A stretch of DNA of 46,723 nucleotides from Arachnopeziza araneosa (GCA_003988855.1 QYAI01000175.1:1-46723); one strand, 5' to 3'. Shown: positions 12,422-23,470, numbered from the stretch's first letter. Translations and numbers: made by a program. Notes: generated by a model from the sequence alone, not told the origin.

Positions 12422-13448
12422 CCGTTTCTTCCACTTTCAAGCCTAGTGCATCAAAAGCCATTGAGGCGGAAGAGGGTGCTGGCAGGTGGAGGAGATGTGC
12501 GATTGTGATTGATTGGAAACCGAGCGAGCGAGTAGTTTTGTTCGAATGTCTCAAAGTGGAGTAGGGACAAGTGATCGTCGCTCATGTCGATACGAGAACC
12601 AGATGCAAACATATCGGCCTCTCATAATGGTGAAATGAGGTGCCAAACCAAGATGTGATGAATCCTCGCCCCCATTGCCATCTGATTCGGTTGCTCGTGA
12701 GGGCAAACACCGCCACCTCGACGTCCTCTTCCCTCTCTCTCCCTCTCTCTCTCTCTCTCGCAATCAACGCAGCGTGAAGCAGCATTGGCCATCCGTCCGC
12801 TCTCCTCGACGAAAACCCGGAGATATGCCACTTCGCGAGCACCTGCCTCCTCCGCCCCCCTCCATCCCCTTCCCAGTCCAACCCGAACGAGCGGCGACGC
12901 GGGTCGCTAACCGCGGCCGCCTGATTGGTGCGAACCCGATGCTGCGGTGCTGGATGGGCCATGGGGCGAGTGGCCCGTTTCACGCTTGGGGTCCGCGTCT
13001 GGCCCGCGGATGACGTGAGATGCGAATGCCCCCAAGTCCCGGTCTCTCAGACGGTGGTGAAACGGCGCGGGTCTGGCGTGGTGGCGTTCGAGTTTAGGCG
13101 CTTTAGGCGGGTCCGGGGTTTGTTGTCGTTGATCAGTCAATGGTAGGATGGGCTATTGTGATCTGGTTTTTTTTGGGGTACGTTTCGATTGTTTATCTAT
13201 CACCGCGTGCCAGCGTGATGGTCAATGGGGGCTATCTATATCTAGACCGGCTGGGGGTTTTTCTTTCGTTTCTAGAAACTCTCGTTGATACAGAGTGCAT
13301 ACTCCTAGCCAACCTCGTTGAAGATTGGAAAGAAGACACTTCTCTATAGACTTGGCTCTTGTCTGCTGAAGAAGAGAGGAATTGCGAGGTCGAGGTTACA
13401 CAGAAGAAGGCTATTGTCAATTCAGATCCAGTTCACCTCTTCGTCAGG
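12422..13448. other. GC-rich intergenic region upstream of the hydrolase gene
   Basis: The region contains a CT microsatellite (about 12728-12760) and a marked GC-rich island (about 12780-13090, with a NotI-type gcggccgc near 12914), then returns to AT-richer sequence before the ATG at 13449. No gene is recognised. The GC island may be the promoter of the hydrolase, whose coding region is also GC-rich. Confidence 0.5.
12728..12760. repeat. (CT)n microsatellite
   Basis: An almost uninterrupted run of CT dinucleotides (ccctctctctccctctctctctctctctc, split by two CC). It is a simple repeat in a non-coding region; no function is implied. Confidence 0.9.
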
Positions 13449-14478
13449 ATGGGCTCAACAACACCGCCGACGGTTGAGTGGAAAGAAGGCCTCGCACCCT
13501 TCAAAATCCCAAGCATCGAGAGGGAATGCTTCACCTGGTACAAGACGTACGGAGATCTGAAAGGCAGTGCCACACCGTTGATTGCCATCCACGGTGGTCC
13601 TGGCCTGAGTCACGAGTTAGTTACCTCTACGCACCCCTTCACTTCCATCCAGCTCCCCAACAACGGCTCCCAAGAGCAAAGCAGGCACTAAACGCGACAG
13701 CTACCTCTGCTCCCTCTCCGAGCTCACCACGCTCCACGCCATCCCGCTCGTCCTCTATGACCAGATCGGCAACGGACGCTCCACGCACCTGCCCGAGACC
13801 GAGGGCGATGAGGCCTTCTGGACCGACGCCCTCTTCCACCGCGAGCTGCGCAACCTCATCACGCACCTGGGGCTGGACACCCGCGGGTACGACATACTGG
13901 GCCACTCCTGGGGGGGCATGATGGCGGCGACCTTTGCGGGCAGCGTGCGCTCCCCCAGCGGTCTCCGGCGCCTCATCCTGGGCAACGCACCGGCGACCAA
14001 CGCCGCCTGGTCCGCTGCCTACGACAGCTATCTCCTGGGGATGCCGGCCGACATCCAGCACGCCCTCACGAAAGCCGACGCGACGCAGACGTGGGAGGGC
14101 GCCGAGTACGAGGATGCCATGACGGCCTTCCTGCGCAAGCACTGCTGCACCGTGGACCCGTGGCCCGAGGAATTCCTCGAGACGTTTGCGTGGGCCGAGC
14201 GGGATCCGCTCGTGGGCATGGCCATGGGCGGCGCGAGCGAGTTTGTCACCACGGGCAGCATGGACTCCTGGTCCGCCCTGGAGCACATCCCGCTGATCGC
14301 CGTCCCCACGCTGGTCATCAACGGCACGGATGAGGGCGCCAGTGATGAGGCCGTAAGGCCGTTTGTCGAGGGCATCAAGGGCGCTAGGTGGGTCAAGCTG
14401 GCCCATAGTACGCATATGCCGCTCTACGAGGAGAGGGAGAAGTATCTGAAGACCATCAGTGAGTTTTTACTTGAGTAG
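13449..14478 (+). CDS. Proline iminopeptidase / L-amino-acid amidase-like alpha/beta hydrolase
   Basis: Serine hydrolases of this family (peptidase S33) release N-terminal residues or hydrolyse amino-acid amides; the substrate here is unknown. Exons 13449-13615 and 13701-14478 give 314 aa. The 85-nt intron 13616-13700 (GTTAGT donor, ACAG acceptor) joins HGGPGLSH to DYLCSLSEL, exactly as in the family. Visible motifs are the HGGPG oxyanion loop (48-52), YDQIGNGRST (75-83), the nucleophile elbow GHSWGG with Ser125, the probable acid Asp266 (NGTDEGASD) and His294 (HSTHMP). There is no signal peptide, so it is probably cytosolic. The ATG at 13449 is the first with family-like sequence after it; the frame extends upstream without another ATG. 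Exon 2 is much richer in G and C than the surrounding genes, which could reflect codon bias or transfer. Confidence 0.9.
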
Positions 14479-14952
14479 GGGACGGCGGAGGCGGGAATCT
14501 GGGTCTGCTTTTAAGCTGTGTATGCGAGAAGTAAGAAAGCGGGAAGAGACGATACTGCGCTACTTCAGAAGGAACAATACTGGGCAAAGTGGAGAAGTGG
14601 AACATTGGTTTCGTCACGAGACAAGAAAGGACACAGGATAGCTTCGCTTTCCTCCGAGCGGATACACGAGGCTTGCAAAACACTTTGCTCCCTTACAATT
14701 GTTAGCAGCTTTCCTCTTATCGATGCATAAGGCTTGCATAACACTTCGTTGCCTTGGAGTTTTGCTATAGGACATACATTGAATGAATATTAACTCAAAA
14801 ATTACTATCAGATACTAGAAGTCCACCAATACCACTGCATTCCCATCTCCCTATCGTCTCCATTTATCTCTCAGCTCACATCCCAAACCCACATCCACAA
14901 GCTATAGCTCTTCATTCGCCCGGCCAGTTCTTTGAGCCTTTCCCGGCTCAAC
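14479..14952. other. Intergenic region between convergent hydrolase and propeller genes
   Basis: 3' flank of both genes. Apart from an imperfect direct repeat at about 14640-14760, no gene or RNA is seen. Confidence 0.5.
14640..14760. repeat. Imperfect tandem duplication of about 58 nt
   Basis: Two adjacent segments align: agcttcgctttcctccgagc ... gaggcttgcaaaacactttg and agcagctttcctcttatcga ... taaggcttgcataacacttc. The core GGCTTGCA(A/T)AACACTT is shared and spaced by about 58 nt. It looks like an old local duplication in non-coding DNA. Confidence 0.6.
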
Positions 14953-16648
14953 CTAATAATAGTAAGGGTGGTCTGGATCCGTGAAATCAAAGACGACAGA
15001 AGAATGTGGCTTGGCACCCCCACGATCAGGGAAGTTGGCCTCAAAGTCAATGCTGCGGTTGAAGTGCAAGCTACCATCAGCATTGATGTCGATGTAGAGC
15101 GCTTTGTAATCAGCGGGGGTGTTGATCACACTATCGAGTAATTAATATGGATCTCACTCAGCGACAATAAGAGACATACCCAATATCGCCCGTCTGCACA
15201 AAGTAATCGGTAACGACAATGTGTTTCTGATCAGGCGTTACTTTGATGTAGTGAGGGCCGATGGTGGGCTGCGCGGTGGTAGGGTCATCGAGACGCTTCA
15301 CATTATTGAGGTCCGAGATATCCAGAGCGGCAATATGGTTCGCGGTCGTGAGGGTGAAGTAGGCATATTTGCCGTCCTGCGTGATGTCGGAGCTACGTGG
15401 CGTTAGTAAAGGATAACGAGAGATGAGAGGGGGCTTACTAGATGGCAATGACATCCCGGGCGCTAGGACCGAGATCGTATAGCAGTTCGGCGACACCTTG
15501 TTTACCACTTGAGTCGTAGCGGAATGGATAGATGATCCAGACCTGGCCAAGATGCACGGCCGTGGCGAGAGCGGCCGTCTCCGAGTTGCCAGGAATAAAT
15601 TTCACGTCTTGGATTCCCCCGCCCTGGTTTGTGAGCCTCGAGTCAATTGTACCTGAGGGTCAGACTTACATTAGGGATCGTGATCGTGCTGATTATGGTG
15701 TGAGTAGCCAAGTTCCACAGACGAAGCGTGTTGGCGTGTTGAATACCCAGGGTAGGCTTGAGGATTGTGATGGGAACAACAAAGTCAGAGGTAAATGCAA
15801 CCTCCTTCTCGTAGTTGACAGTAAGACCGTGAGGCGAGAACTGCGAACCAAGAACGTTCAACAGACCCGCAGTGTCTTCTGGCCACTCGTGAATAATGTT
15901 GAAGTTGTCATCAGTTTCGATGAGACGGCCAGGGGCAGTACCGACTGCAGAACCCATGTAGGTGATGTAGAAACCACTACATCTTATTAGCCATCGATGA
16001 TTCGCTTAACGTGTGATCTTACCCATCTGGCTTGGCGCGAATTTCATCAGTGATGGATGCCAAGAGAGCACGGTTACTCTTCTTGAAAGCTGGCCTGTAT
16101 GGATTTGACACGTCGAAATAGTAAGCAGTGTCCTGGGATTGTTAGTCATCATGTTATCATCTCAAGTCGGACTTACTTGAGTCTTCAGGAGAGACAGAAG
16201 ACCTCCACCGATCAGAGTCTTGCCATCAAGAGTGGAACCCAGATGATGAGGAGAGTTTCCACTGGTGGGAACATCGGTGAGCCAGATGAACGTGCCAAAC
16301 GTGTCATCATCAAGACTGTAAGTAGCGAGGAAGTCTGAATCATCAGTATATTTCAACAGAGGTGCATGTTCACACACCTGCGTGCTCGTTGTCACCGGCG
16401 CCAGTCCAGAAGTAGCCAATCTTCTTAGGCTTGATGTTGCTCCCAATGAACGGCTGAGAAGGTAAAGGGGGAGTTGGGAGTTGCAAGATTGGCAATGGGG
16501 GAGCGTTAGATACGAGGGGTTCGGTAATGCCTGGAATGGAAGGAATCAGGGGAGGTAGAGAGATGCCTTGCCCTTGGAGAAGTTGCGGCTTTGGGGCAGC
16601 CATAGCCAGGCTGGCCAAGGCAGCCATGGAGAAGAGTTGGCGAGTCAT
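14953..16648 (-). CDS. Secreted selenium-binding-protein (SBP56 / methanethiol oxidase)-like beta-propeller
   Basis: There are seven exons: 16648-16378, 16334-16177, 16132-16023, 15976-15670, 15623-15439, 15392-15180 and 15130-14953. The six introns are 43-49 nt, all GT-AG, and every phase closes, giving 473 aa. A signal peptide is clear (MTRQLFSMAALASLAMAAPKP), then a Pro/Leu-rich linker, then the propeller. Segments resembling SBP56 include IGYFWTGAG, TSGNSPHHLGSTLDGKTLI, DVSNPYRPAF, ITDEIRAKPDGGFYITYMGS, QFSPHGLTVN, NTLRLWNLATH and FLIHP-like GGGIQDVKFIPGN. It ends in FTDPDHPYYY. Typical SBP56 proteins are cytosolic, so secretion is a departure. The family call rests on remembered motif patterns; another seven-bladed lactonase-like propeller is the alternative. 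The gene structure itself is well supported. The transcript runs toward the hydrolase gene. Confidence 0.8.
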
Positions 16649-17986
16649 CGTGCAGAGAAGTGTAGAATGAGAAGATTAGAGTGTGTTGATTAAGGATGAT
16701 TGAGAGAGTTTGCGGGACTTCCTTGGAGGTTATATAGTCAACCGGTATCTACCATCATCTCAGATTTGAAATTATTCCTTCAACCCACTACCTCCTCTCT
16801 CCAAATATGTCGCCATTCAGACTTCTTTGGATGTAATTATGAGAATCAACAGATGAATATCCTAAAGATGGAAAGATCTGCAAAGCCACATTGCATAGCT
16901 TCATGAATTTCTGGATTCTTGTATGAGGACCCGACATGGCTGAGAGATCGACATCGGATGATGGACAAAGGCGTTTTCAGTCAGAACTTCGGATGAAGTG
17001 ATTCTTCATGCCATTACCCTGCATCTTTAGCTGAAGCAGTTGGGCGACAACTTGCATGGAGCTCAACTTGCAGCCCTTAGCTCCGGAGATACTACACTTG
17101 TGAAATGGGAAGAAAAGAGGACATCTCGAATACTACATCTCTGCGCCAAAGTCGCAGCTCAAAATCCACATAAGAACAACATTCGAATGGTATACCGAAA
17201 TTCAACGAACATTCAAGGCAAATTCACAGCGATCAACGTCCAAATGGAGCCGGATTCCCGAAAAGATGGCATCGGCACTTGAGCTGAACTTGTCCTTTAA
17301 TCTTCGAATGACAGTTCATCTTGGATCTGATGACTTGCTGTACCTTGTAGGGCAAGCCACTTGAAATGGCATCATATTTGGTAGATAGGCCGGTAGAACC
17401 GAACCAATTTCCCTCATGACTGATCCATAATAGAATTCCACAACAGTATTAGCGTTGGAAGCAAGCAATATTGGCGCTCTGAAAATCAGGAACCGCATCA
17501 TACCACTTGGAGATGCATAAACAAGGCAGAAGTTTAAGCTTAATGGACCCTAGTAGGAAGATTGACACAATACGACAAGGCTGCATAGCCAGCCCAACTA
17601 TCCGCATTAGTTCGGTCTGCGGTGGACATATGGAAGAGGCTGTGATGATGCCATCTCAACACGGCTGTCGACATCGGAAACCTGGAGGGCGCAATTTCTC
17701 GTCTGCTGCATTCGGACCATCTGTTTGTTTGAGGAAAAGAACGGCCAGCAGCAGGAAACGGTGATCCGTGAATAGTCATAGCGTTCATCTCTGGGAGATG
17801 TTTGAGAAGTGGAAGCTAAAAGGGGTTGAGCCAAGGTCGCTTGGGAGATCGATCTACACGTGACTAAGCACAGGGCTCTCGTGCATGGGACGGGAAGGAA
17901 GGTGTGGGGGAAGTGACGGGCGAGATCTCGGATGCTGCTAACGACCAGCAGAACATTTACCTCCCAATAATAGTGGCAATTCCATC
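16649..17986. other. Intergenic region between propeller gene and second HET gene
   Basis: Divergent spacing of 1.3 kb. Near 16720-16735 the sequence tatatagtcaacc could carry a TATA element for the minus-strand propeller gene. Several short open frames (17040-17282, 17507-17764 plus, 17540-17834 minus) lack any family signal. No RNA gene or repeat is found. Confidence 0.5.
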
Positions 17987-19978
17987 ATGGATCATAGCAG
18001 CACTTTTCACTACCGGCCACTCCTCGAGGCGGATGCTATTCGACTGTTGGTATTAGAACCCTCGTTAGATCTACACGCCAAAGTGGAGTGCTGGCTCATC
18101 CACACTAGGTTGAGCAAATACGAAAACAATGAATTAGATACCTACACTGCCCTATCCTACGTCTGGGGTGATGAGAAGGTGCAGGGAACGATTTCTGTCG
18201 AAGGAAGTGATCGCAAAGTTCCAGCCAGCCTGGAATCTGCCCTCCGATATCTGCGGCACCCATTCACTACTCAAGATATATGGGCAGACGCAATTTGCAT
18301 CAACCAAGCCGACTATGAAGAGAAAGCGGCACAAGTTAGTCAGATGGGCAATGTGTACAAATTAGCGCATCATACGAGTATTTTCCTGGGCGAAGCTACG
18401 GAACAATCGGATTATTTCCTGGATTACGTTCAATCATCACACTCCTTGTTCAAGACGGGGCCTGTCACTGTCGATCACAGCAAGGCCACTCTGGGTTGGG
18501 CTGACATTTTACAGCGCCCTTGGTTTACCAGAATATGGATATTCCAGGAATTAATTCTTTCAAAGGATCCATGGATTCGTTGTGGACGGCGATTTGCAAC
18601 ATGGGAAGATCTCGTAAAAACGGTCTATTCAATTCAGGACCTAGATAAGTCTGACAGGTCTTTTGAAATCTTCTCATCAATGGATTCGAGGTGGCGGACA
18701 TATCAAAAACGTTCTGTCTCAGAAGTTTGGACCTCTCCATCTTCTCTCCTCTCCATTCTTGAAGATCGGCGAGCGCTAGGAGTCTCTGATCCCCGAGACA
18801 TGCTGTTTGGACACTTAGGCATGGTTCAACTTCCAGAAATGGGACGAGGCGGTCAATCTTTAGTCGAAGTTGACTACGGAAAGACGACGCAGCAAGTCTA
18901 CGAAGACTTAGCGCTGTACCTCCTCATGAATGGCCGCTTTGATATTCTATGCTATCGAGAATTCAAGGTTGATGTTAGCGAAGCAAAGAATCATTGGGCT
19001 ACGTGGGTTCCTGATTGGACTGTGAAAAAAATTTCACCTCCCTACACTCAACTTCGAGATGCACTACGAGTGACCGAAAAATCAACTGTTTTCGGCAGTA
19101 ACAAGAATGGCGCACCTTCTCTTCTGAGGATTGCCCCATCTGTTCTTGCGTGTACTGGTTTCTGCATTGGAAAAATACACAAGGTCTCAACAGTCATCAC
19201 CTCTTCTGATGCTTTATTTACCATCAACGATATCGGAGCTTTGAAGCCTCCCTTCCGCGGTACTAGCGGTGACCAAATCGATTACAAAATACAAGCAATT
19301 CAGAGAGCATGGCCGGAGGTCTATGAACATTGGCGAAAAATGATTGAGCCACTTCTTGTTGACAAAAAGTCTATTCACTGTACCACGACCAACAGAAGTG
19401 TTCGAGGAAGCTCAAAGTATGTTCCTTTTCCAAAGGGCTTGTTTTCCAAGCCATCAGAAGACAACGATCTGGAGGACATAGCTATTGAGAAAGAAAGCAC
19501 GTACAGTGAGAGTTCAATAAAGAGACTCGCTACCCACATGTTTCTGCAAGCAATCGACGGCCACTTTTGCAAACATGATCCTTTTCTTGAGGGGCGACGA
19601 TTTGCAACTCTGGAGGATGGAACATTGTGTTTGGTCCCTGGAGCTGCTGATGCAGGAGACTTTGCTTGTTTCCTCTTCGGAGATGGCAGGATGCCTTACA
19701 TTCTGCACCCGATAGAACTCACCCCCAAGCAAGCCGAGGTATTGTCCGACTCAAACGTTTTAGAAAAGATTCCACAATTGGGGAAGATTCGAGTTGGCCA
19801 TTACGATGTAGTAGGTTTCTGCTGGGTAGATAAGTGGATGCATTTGGAGCAGTTTATGGACAGGACAACATATCTCGGCCCTGACAGTGAAGAGAGGAGT
19901 TCTCATGGGCACCCCCAGCGAAGGAAAATACAAGAGGAAGATTTACTACTTGATGTGGAAATTTTAGTTCTTCATTAG
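17987..19978 (+). CDS. HET-domain protein, intronless
   Basis: A single open frame of 663 aa with a good start context. The HET domain occupies about residues 52-205. Its signature blocks are YTALSYVWGD (53-62), LESALRYLR, DIWADAICINQADYEEKAAQV (98-117), MGNVYKLAHHTSIFLGE and RPWFTRIWIFQELIL. The rest is the usual variable HET C-terminal region, with LLSILEDRRALGVSDPRDMLFGHLGM and DYGKTTQQVYEDLALYLL, which recur in this HET subclass. It should act in non-self recognition or the resulting cell death; the partner locus is unknown. It differs in domain order from the HET gene at 265, which has a long cysteine-rich leader and a C-terminal PSWSW motif, so the two are not recent duplicates. It appears intact. 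Confidence 0.94.
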   Translation: MDHSSTFHYRPLLEADAIRLLVLEPSLDLHAKVECWLIHTRLSKYENNELDTYTALSYVWGDEKVQGTISVEGSDRKVPASLESALRYLRHPFTTQDIWADAICINQADYEEKAAQVSQMGNVYKLAHHTSIFLGEATEQSDYFLDYVQSSHSLFKTGPVTVDHSKATLGWADILQRPWFTRIWIFQELILSKDPWIRCGRRFATWEDLVKTVYSIQDLDKSDRSFEIFSSMDSRWRTYQKRSVSEVWTSPSSLLSILEDRRALGVSDPRDMLFGHLGMVQLPEMGRGGQSLVEVDYGKTTQQVYEDLALYLLMNGRFDILCYREFKVDVSEAKNHWATWVPDWTVKKISPPYTQLRDALRVTEKSTVFGSNKNGAPSLLRIAPSVLACTGFCIGKIHKVSTVITSSDALFTINDIGALKPPFRGTSGDQIDYKIQAIQRAWPEVYEHWRKMIEPLLVDKKSIHCTTTNRSVRGSSKYVPFPKGLFSKPSEDNDLEDIAIEKESTYSESSIKRLATHMFLQAIDGHFCKHDPFLEGRRFATLEDGTLCLVPGAADAGDFACFLFGDGRMPYILHPIELTPKQAEVLSDSNVLEKIPQLGKIRVGHYDVVGFCWVDKWMHLEQFMDRTTYLGPDSEERSSHGHPQRRKIQEEDLLLDVEILVLH

Positions 19979-21227
19979 GATTTGCAAGAGCTGCACATGA
20001 AGGAACTTACGAATTCAAGTCGCCGAACTGAATCCCGAATGTTGGGGAGCCTTGACTAGCGGCGAAGATCTTAAGAACCTGCATGAAGAGCGCTTCAAAA
20101 TACAATGAGAAGATTTCTCATGCATAAACAAATCGGTACTTGCTTCTGCCCCTGATGACCCAGTTGATCAAAGTGGCTCTTGAAGACCGGCGTCTGGGAG
20201 AGCCCGCAGCTGGCAAAAGGGCCGCAAGATAAGTCAATCAAACTAAGTCAAGTTGGGTGATGATTGTCATTAAAGGGAAAGCATGACCTGCAAAGAAAGA
20301 TCAGTTGTTGTCGAGTTAAGAATAGTGGCCATGGTGGAATGAGACGGGAGGATCACGCCTTCTACTTGGCAACACTAGAGCGGCCGCTTGTCGATGAGTA
20401 AGCAAGCGACACTTAACTTAGGGGAACACAACACCCGCGAAATTAAACAGGCGGCAAAAGACCAGTTTATACCCTTGTGTTATAGTGAACAAGATAAGCC
20501 ATGCTGAATCTCTATATGAAATCAGCTGCTTTATAGCTTGTTCACTTGTCAGAGCCTCCACAGTATCAACTCAATCCTCTGCTTGAGAATGCGTCTTTCT
20601 TCTGAAAAGGCCAATATCAAGTCTCACCACAGTCGTCACAAGATGTTTCATACGTCGCCGGCCTACGGTCCTGGAGAGTCAGGCATCGAACTCGCATCCT
20701 CTGGTAACTTAATTCTTGTGCAACAAAGACCTGCATGTTACTGTATTTTGCCAAGGATCGCGCAATAGCGCCACAAGGATCACCCCAAAAATGGATGAAA
20801 AACAACACAAGTTTGCCATCTCTGGTACGGATCTGCCAAGTACCGGTATTCAATACGATGGGGCCTTTTAAGCTTAATTTGCTTCCCAGAACAGTGAACG
20901 GCAGGCCGTCTATGGCTTACCAACTTACCTGCTCATAACCAAGGTACCCTTCACCGACCCCCCAAGGTGCTGCAAGCGATCGACTGTGCATATCGAGCTG
21001 CCTGCAGGTCTAGCACAACGCATCTTGCTGTGCCTCAATGTCGCTTTGTGCTCAATATCTTGCACCATCTGATCATCATTGGTTCTTCCTTTGTCAATGT
21101 CGCAGGTTAATTGCGAAATGCAAATCGCAGGGCAGTTCCTGCATGAGGGGAGCTATAAGTCCAGCTCTCAGCCGGTGACCTCACTTCCTCATCAGAAAAC
21201 CTCCTCGTTCTTTCATTTCAGTCCACG
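19979..21227. other. Intergenic region upstream of the oxalate decarboxylase gene
   Basis: No gene could be supported. It has minor open frames (20538-20768 plus, 20617-20853 minus), a gcggccgc site near 20390 and, close to the downstream gene, an AGGGG motif at about 21147 and a gagctataag TATA-like stretch (about 21150-21160). The last 80 nt before the ATG are pyrimidine-rich, as in many fungal 5' UTRs. Confidence 0.5.
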
Positions 21228-22694
21228 ATGCGTTTCTCTACTCTTGCTCTCTCGGTCTGCGTGGGTGTCGCAGCTGCCAGCCCTCCTCCTCTTCAGAAAC
21301 GCGATGGGTTCTCTACAGGTCAACCTGAGGATGCCAGTGGGAAAGGAGGGCCATTCTCTGGTATGTGTTCACAACCTCGTGTCAAGGTTACCAATTAATA
21401 TCTCCAAGGTGGCACGAACCATCAAATCGACCTGGCGAACCCAGATAACCTTGGGGCCGAGAGTACCGATGCTGGCACCGTTCCAAATCTGAAGTGGTCA
21501 TTCAGTGACTCCAAGACTAAGATTTTCAACGGTGGGTGGACTCGTGAGCAAGTCGTTACGGACTTGCCACTCAGTGTAGACATTGCTGCTGCACAGCAAC
21601 ACTTGAAGAAGGGTGCTGTTCGTGAGCTCCACTGGCACAGAGTTGTATGTTACCTACGTATTGGTTCTTGACATTTCTAATCTGTGTAGGCTGAGTGGGG
21701 TTATGTTTATGCAGGCTCAGTTCTTATTTCTGCGGTCGATGAGAAAGGCGATTACCAAGTTGACAAGCTCAATGTCGGTGATATCTGGTATTTCCCCAAG
21801 GGATCTGCGCACACCATTCAAGGCCTCTCCGATGAGAATGAATATCTCCTTGTCTTTGATGACGGTTTGTTCACCGTATTGAGATATTCCAAGCAGTGAC
21901 TAATAAATGCAGGCAATTTCGACGCTGTAGGAACCACGTTTATTCTAGATGATTGGGTAGCTCATGTTCCAAAAGATATCCTGGCCCAAAACTTTGGTAT
22001 CAACGCATCCGTCTTCGCCAATGTTCCCGCCCCCGATCCATATATCTTGAACGGAACCGTTGCAAACTACACCATCACCGGTGCAGCAAGCGGGCTCACA
22101 GGGAACAGCTCCTACGTCTTCCACAATAGCTCAACAGCTGCAGCTGTACCAGTTCCAGGAGGAGGTGGAACCATATCCATAGTTGACAGCCGGAACTTTC
22201 CCATTTCAACGACTATTGCTGCTGCGATTGTGACGCTTCAGCCTGGTGGACTTCGGTAGGTTACTACTGAATCTTCTGAATTTGAACTAATGAGAGCAGT
22301 GAACTCCATTGGCACCCCAACGCCGCAGAATGGCTCTACTTTGCTTCAGGTACCGCTCGTGCCACCGTTTTCATCGGTAATGCCAACGCACGCACCATTG
22401 ATTTCTCCCCTGGAGACACAGCCATCTTCCCTGATAACTCGGGTCATTATATTCAGAACACTGGCAAAGACACTTTGGTCTGGATCGAAATTTACAAGTC
22501 TGACCGAGTCGCGGATATCAGTTTGACCCAATGGTTGGCGCTGACTCCGGTACGTTACCCCTCTCCCGCGCTCAATCTTGGATGTTTATACTGATCCAAT
22601 TTAGGCTGATATTGTCGCCAACACACTCAAGATTCCCGTTTCGGTCGTGAACCAATTCAAGAAGACAAAGCAGCTCTTGATCAAGGCGGTGTAG
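21228..22694 (+). CDS. Secreted bicupin, oxalate decarboxylase family
   Basis: Six exons: 21228-21360, 21409-21644, 21690-21864, 21913-22255, 22300-22549 and 22605-22694. The five introns are 44-55 nt, GT-AG with CTAAT branch sites, and the product is 408 aa. A signal peptide (1-17) is followed by LQKR (22-25), a kexin-type processing site. Cupin 1 has His119, His121, Glu125 (HWHRVAEW) and His164 (GSAHTI). Cupin 2 has His299, His301, Glu306 (HWHPNAAEW) and His345 (SGHYI). These are the two complete Mn-binding sets of OxdC, which converts oxalate to formate and CO2. The lid after cupin 1 reads GNFDAVGTTF (182-191) in place of the SENST-type lid with its catalytic glutamate, so decarboxylase activity is not assured; an oxidase-like or other activity is possible. 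Several NxS/T sites fit secretion. Confidence 0.93.
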
Positions 22695-23470
22695 GCCATT
22701 TCATTCTCCATTTTGGAGGTCGTGTGACATTGATGTGAATATGTGGCGAATACTGTGTAATTCTAATTCTCTAATCTTCGTTGACCTGAAAAGTCTTCGA
22801 TTCAACAATATGACGCCTATTTTCCTCTTTTTTTTTATAGACATAGTCTCATGCGTATATTTTACAATGAATAATCAGAGTATACTCCACATAATTCGTC
22901 TGAACACCAATTTGCCCATAACCAGCAGCATCCACCCAAACGGCTCCAGAACCATCTCCACGTTAATCGTCTCTCGTTTTTTTTGTTGCACATCGCAACC
23001 TCGCTCAAATTTCAGGCGCCGCGTGCGGCCGCACCATCCGCATCGCGTTCCTGAAAACGCCAAAACCGCGATAAAAAAAATCAAACTGTGTCAACCCTCG
23101 GGTCGCCACGCCATGCTAGCCCGATGCGGCACGTGCTCCCTCCCGATTCCCTGCCTCGGCACTTGGAAACCTCACCTATTCGGCTAGCTGACCCGAACCG
23201 GCTGGCTGACCCGAACCGGCACTTGGCTATTCTGCCCTAGATAATCCACACTCGTGCCTAATGGTGGATAGATGGCTATTTGACACAATCGATCTACCTG
23301 CTGAAGGGGTAAAGGACTCGTCACGAGGTGTGATGGGAGGTGGGGAAGGGGATGGTTGATGAAGTTGGTTTTCTACCTCGACTTGGTTGAGTGCGTGTTG
23401 TTCTTTTTCTTCTTTTTCTTCTTGGTTGTTTCATCTGCATTTTGTTTCGGTGGCTGTGTTGTGAGCAGCG
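22695..23470. other. Intergenic region with short direct repeats
   Basis: 3' flank of the bicupin and promoter of the next gene. It contains the direct repeat ggct(a/g)gctgacccgaaccgg at about 23181-23218 (two copies, 19 nt apart) and a pyrimidine/T-rich tract (ttctttttcttctttttctt, 23401-23420) just upstream of the next ATG. No gene is seen. Confidence 0.5.
23180..23219. repeat. Two tandem copies of a 19-nt unit
   Basis: ggctagctgacccgaaccgg is followed directly by ctggctgacccgaaccggc. The two copies differ by one base in the core. The repeat is short and non-coding. Confidence 0.75.

Noticed and set aside
12207..12446. Open frame encoding repeated GFLSAGFPLCW
   Set aside because: It is a translation of the 16-nt minisatellite, whose 48-nt super-period keeps all frames open.
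13639..14415. 258-codon minus-strand open frame
   Set aside because: Antisense shadow of the GC-rich hydrolase exon, which carries clear catalytic motifs on the plus strand.
20660..20770. Minus-strand tRNA-like arrangement with GAGTTCGATGCC
   Set aside because: The T-stem and acceptor stem do not pair and no A-box is present.
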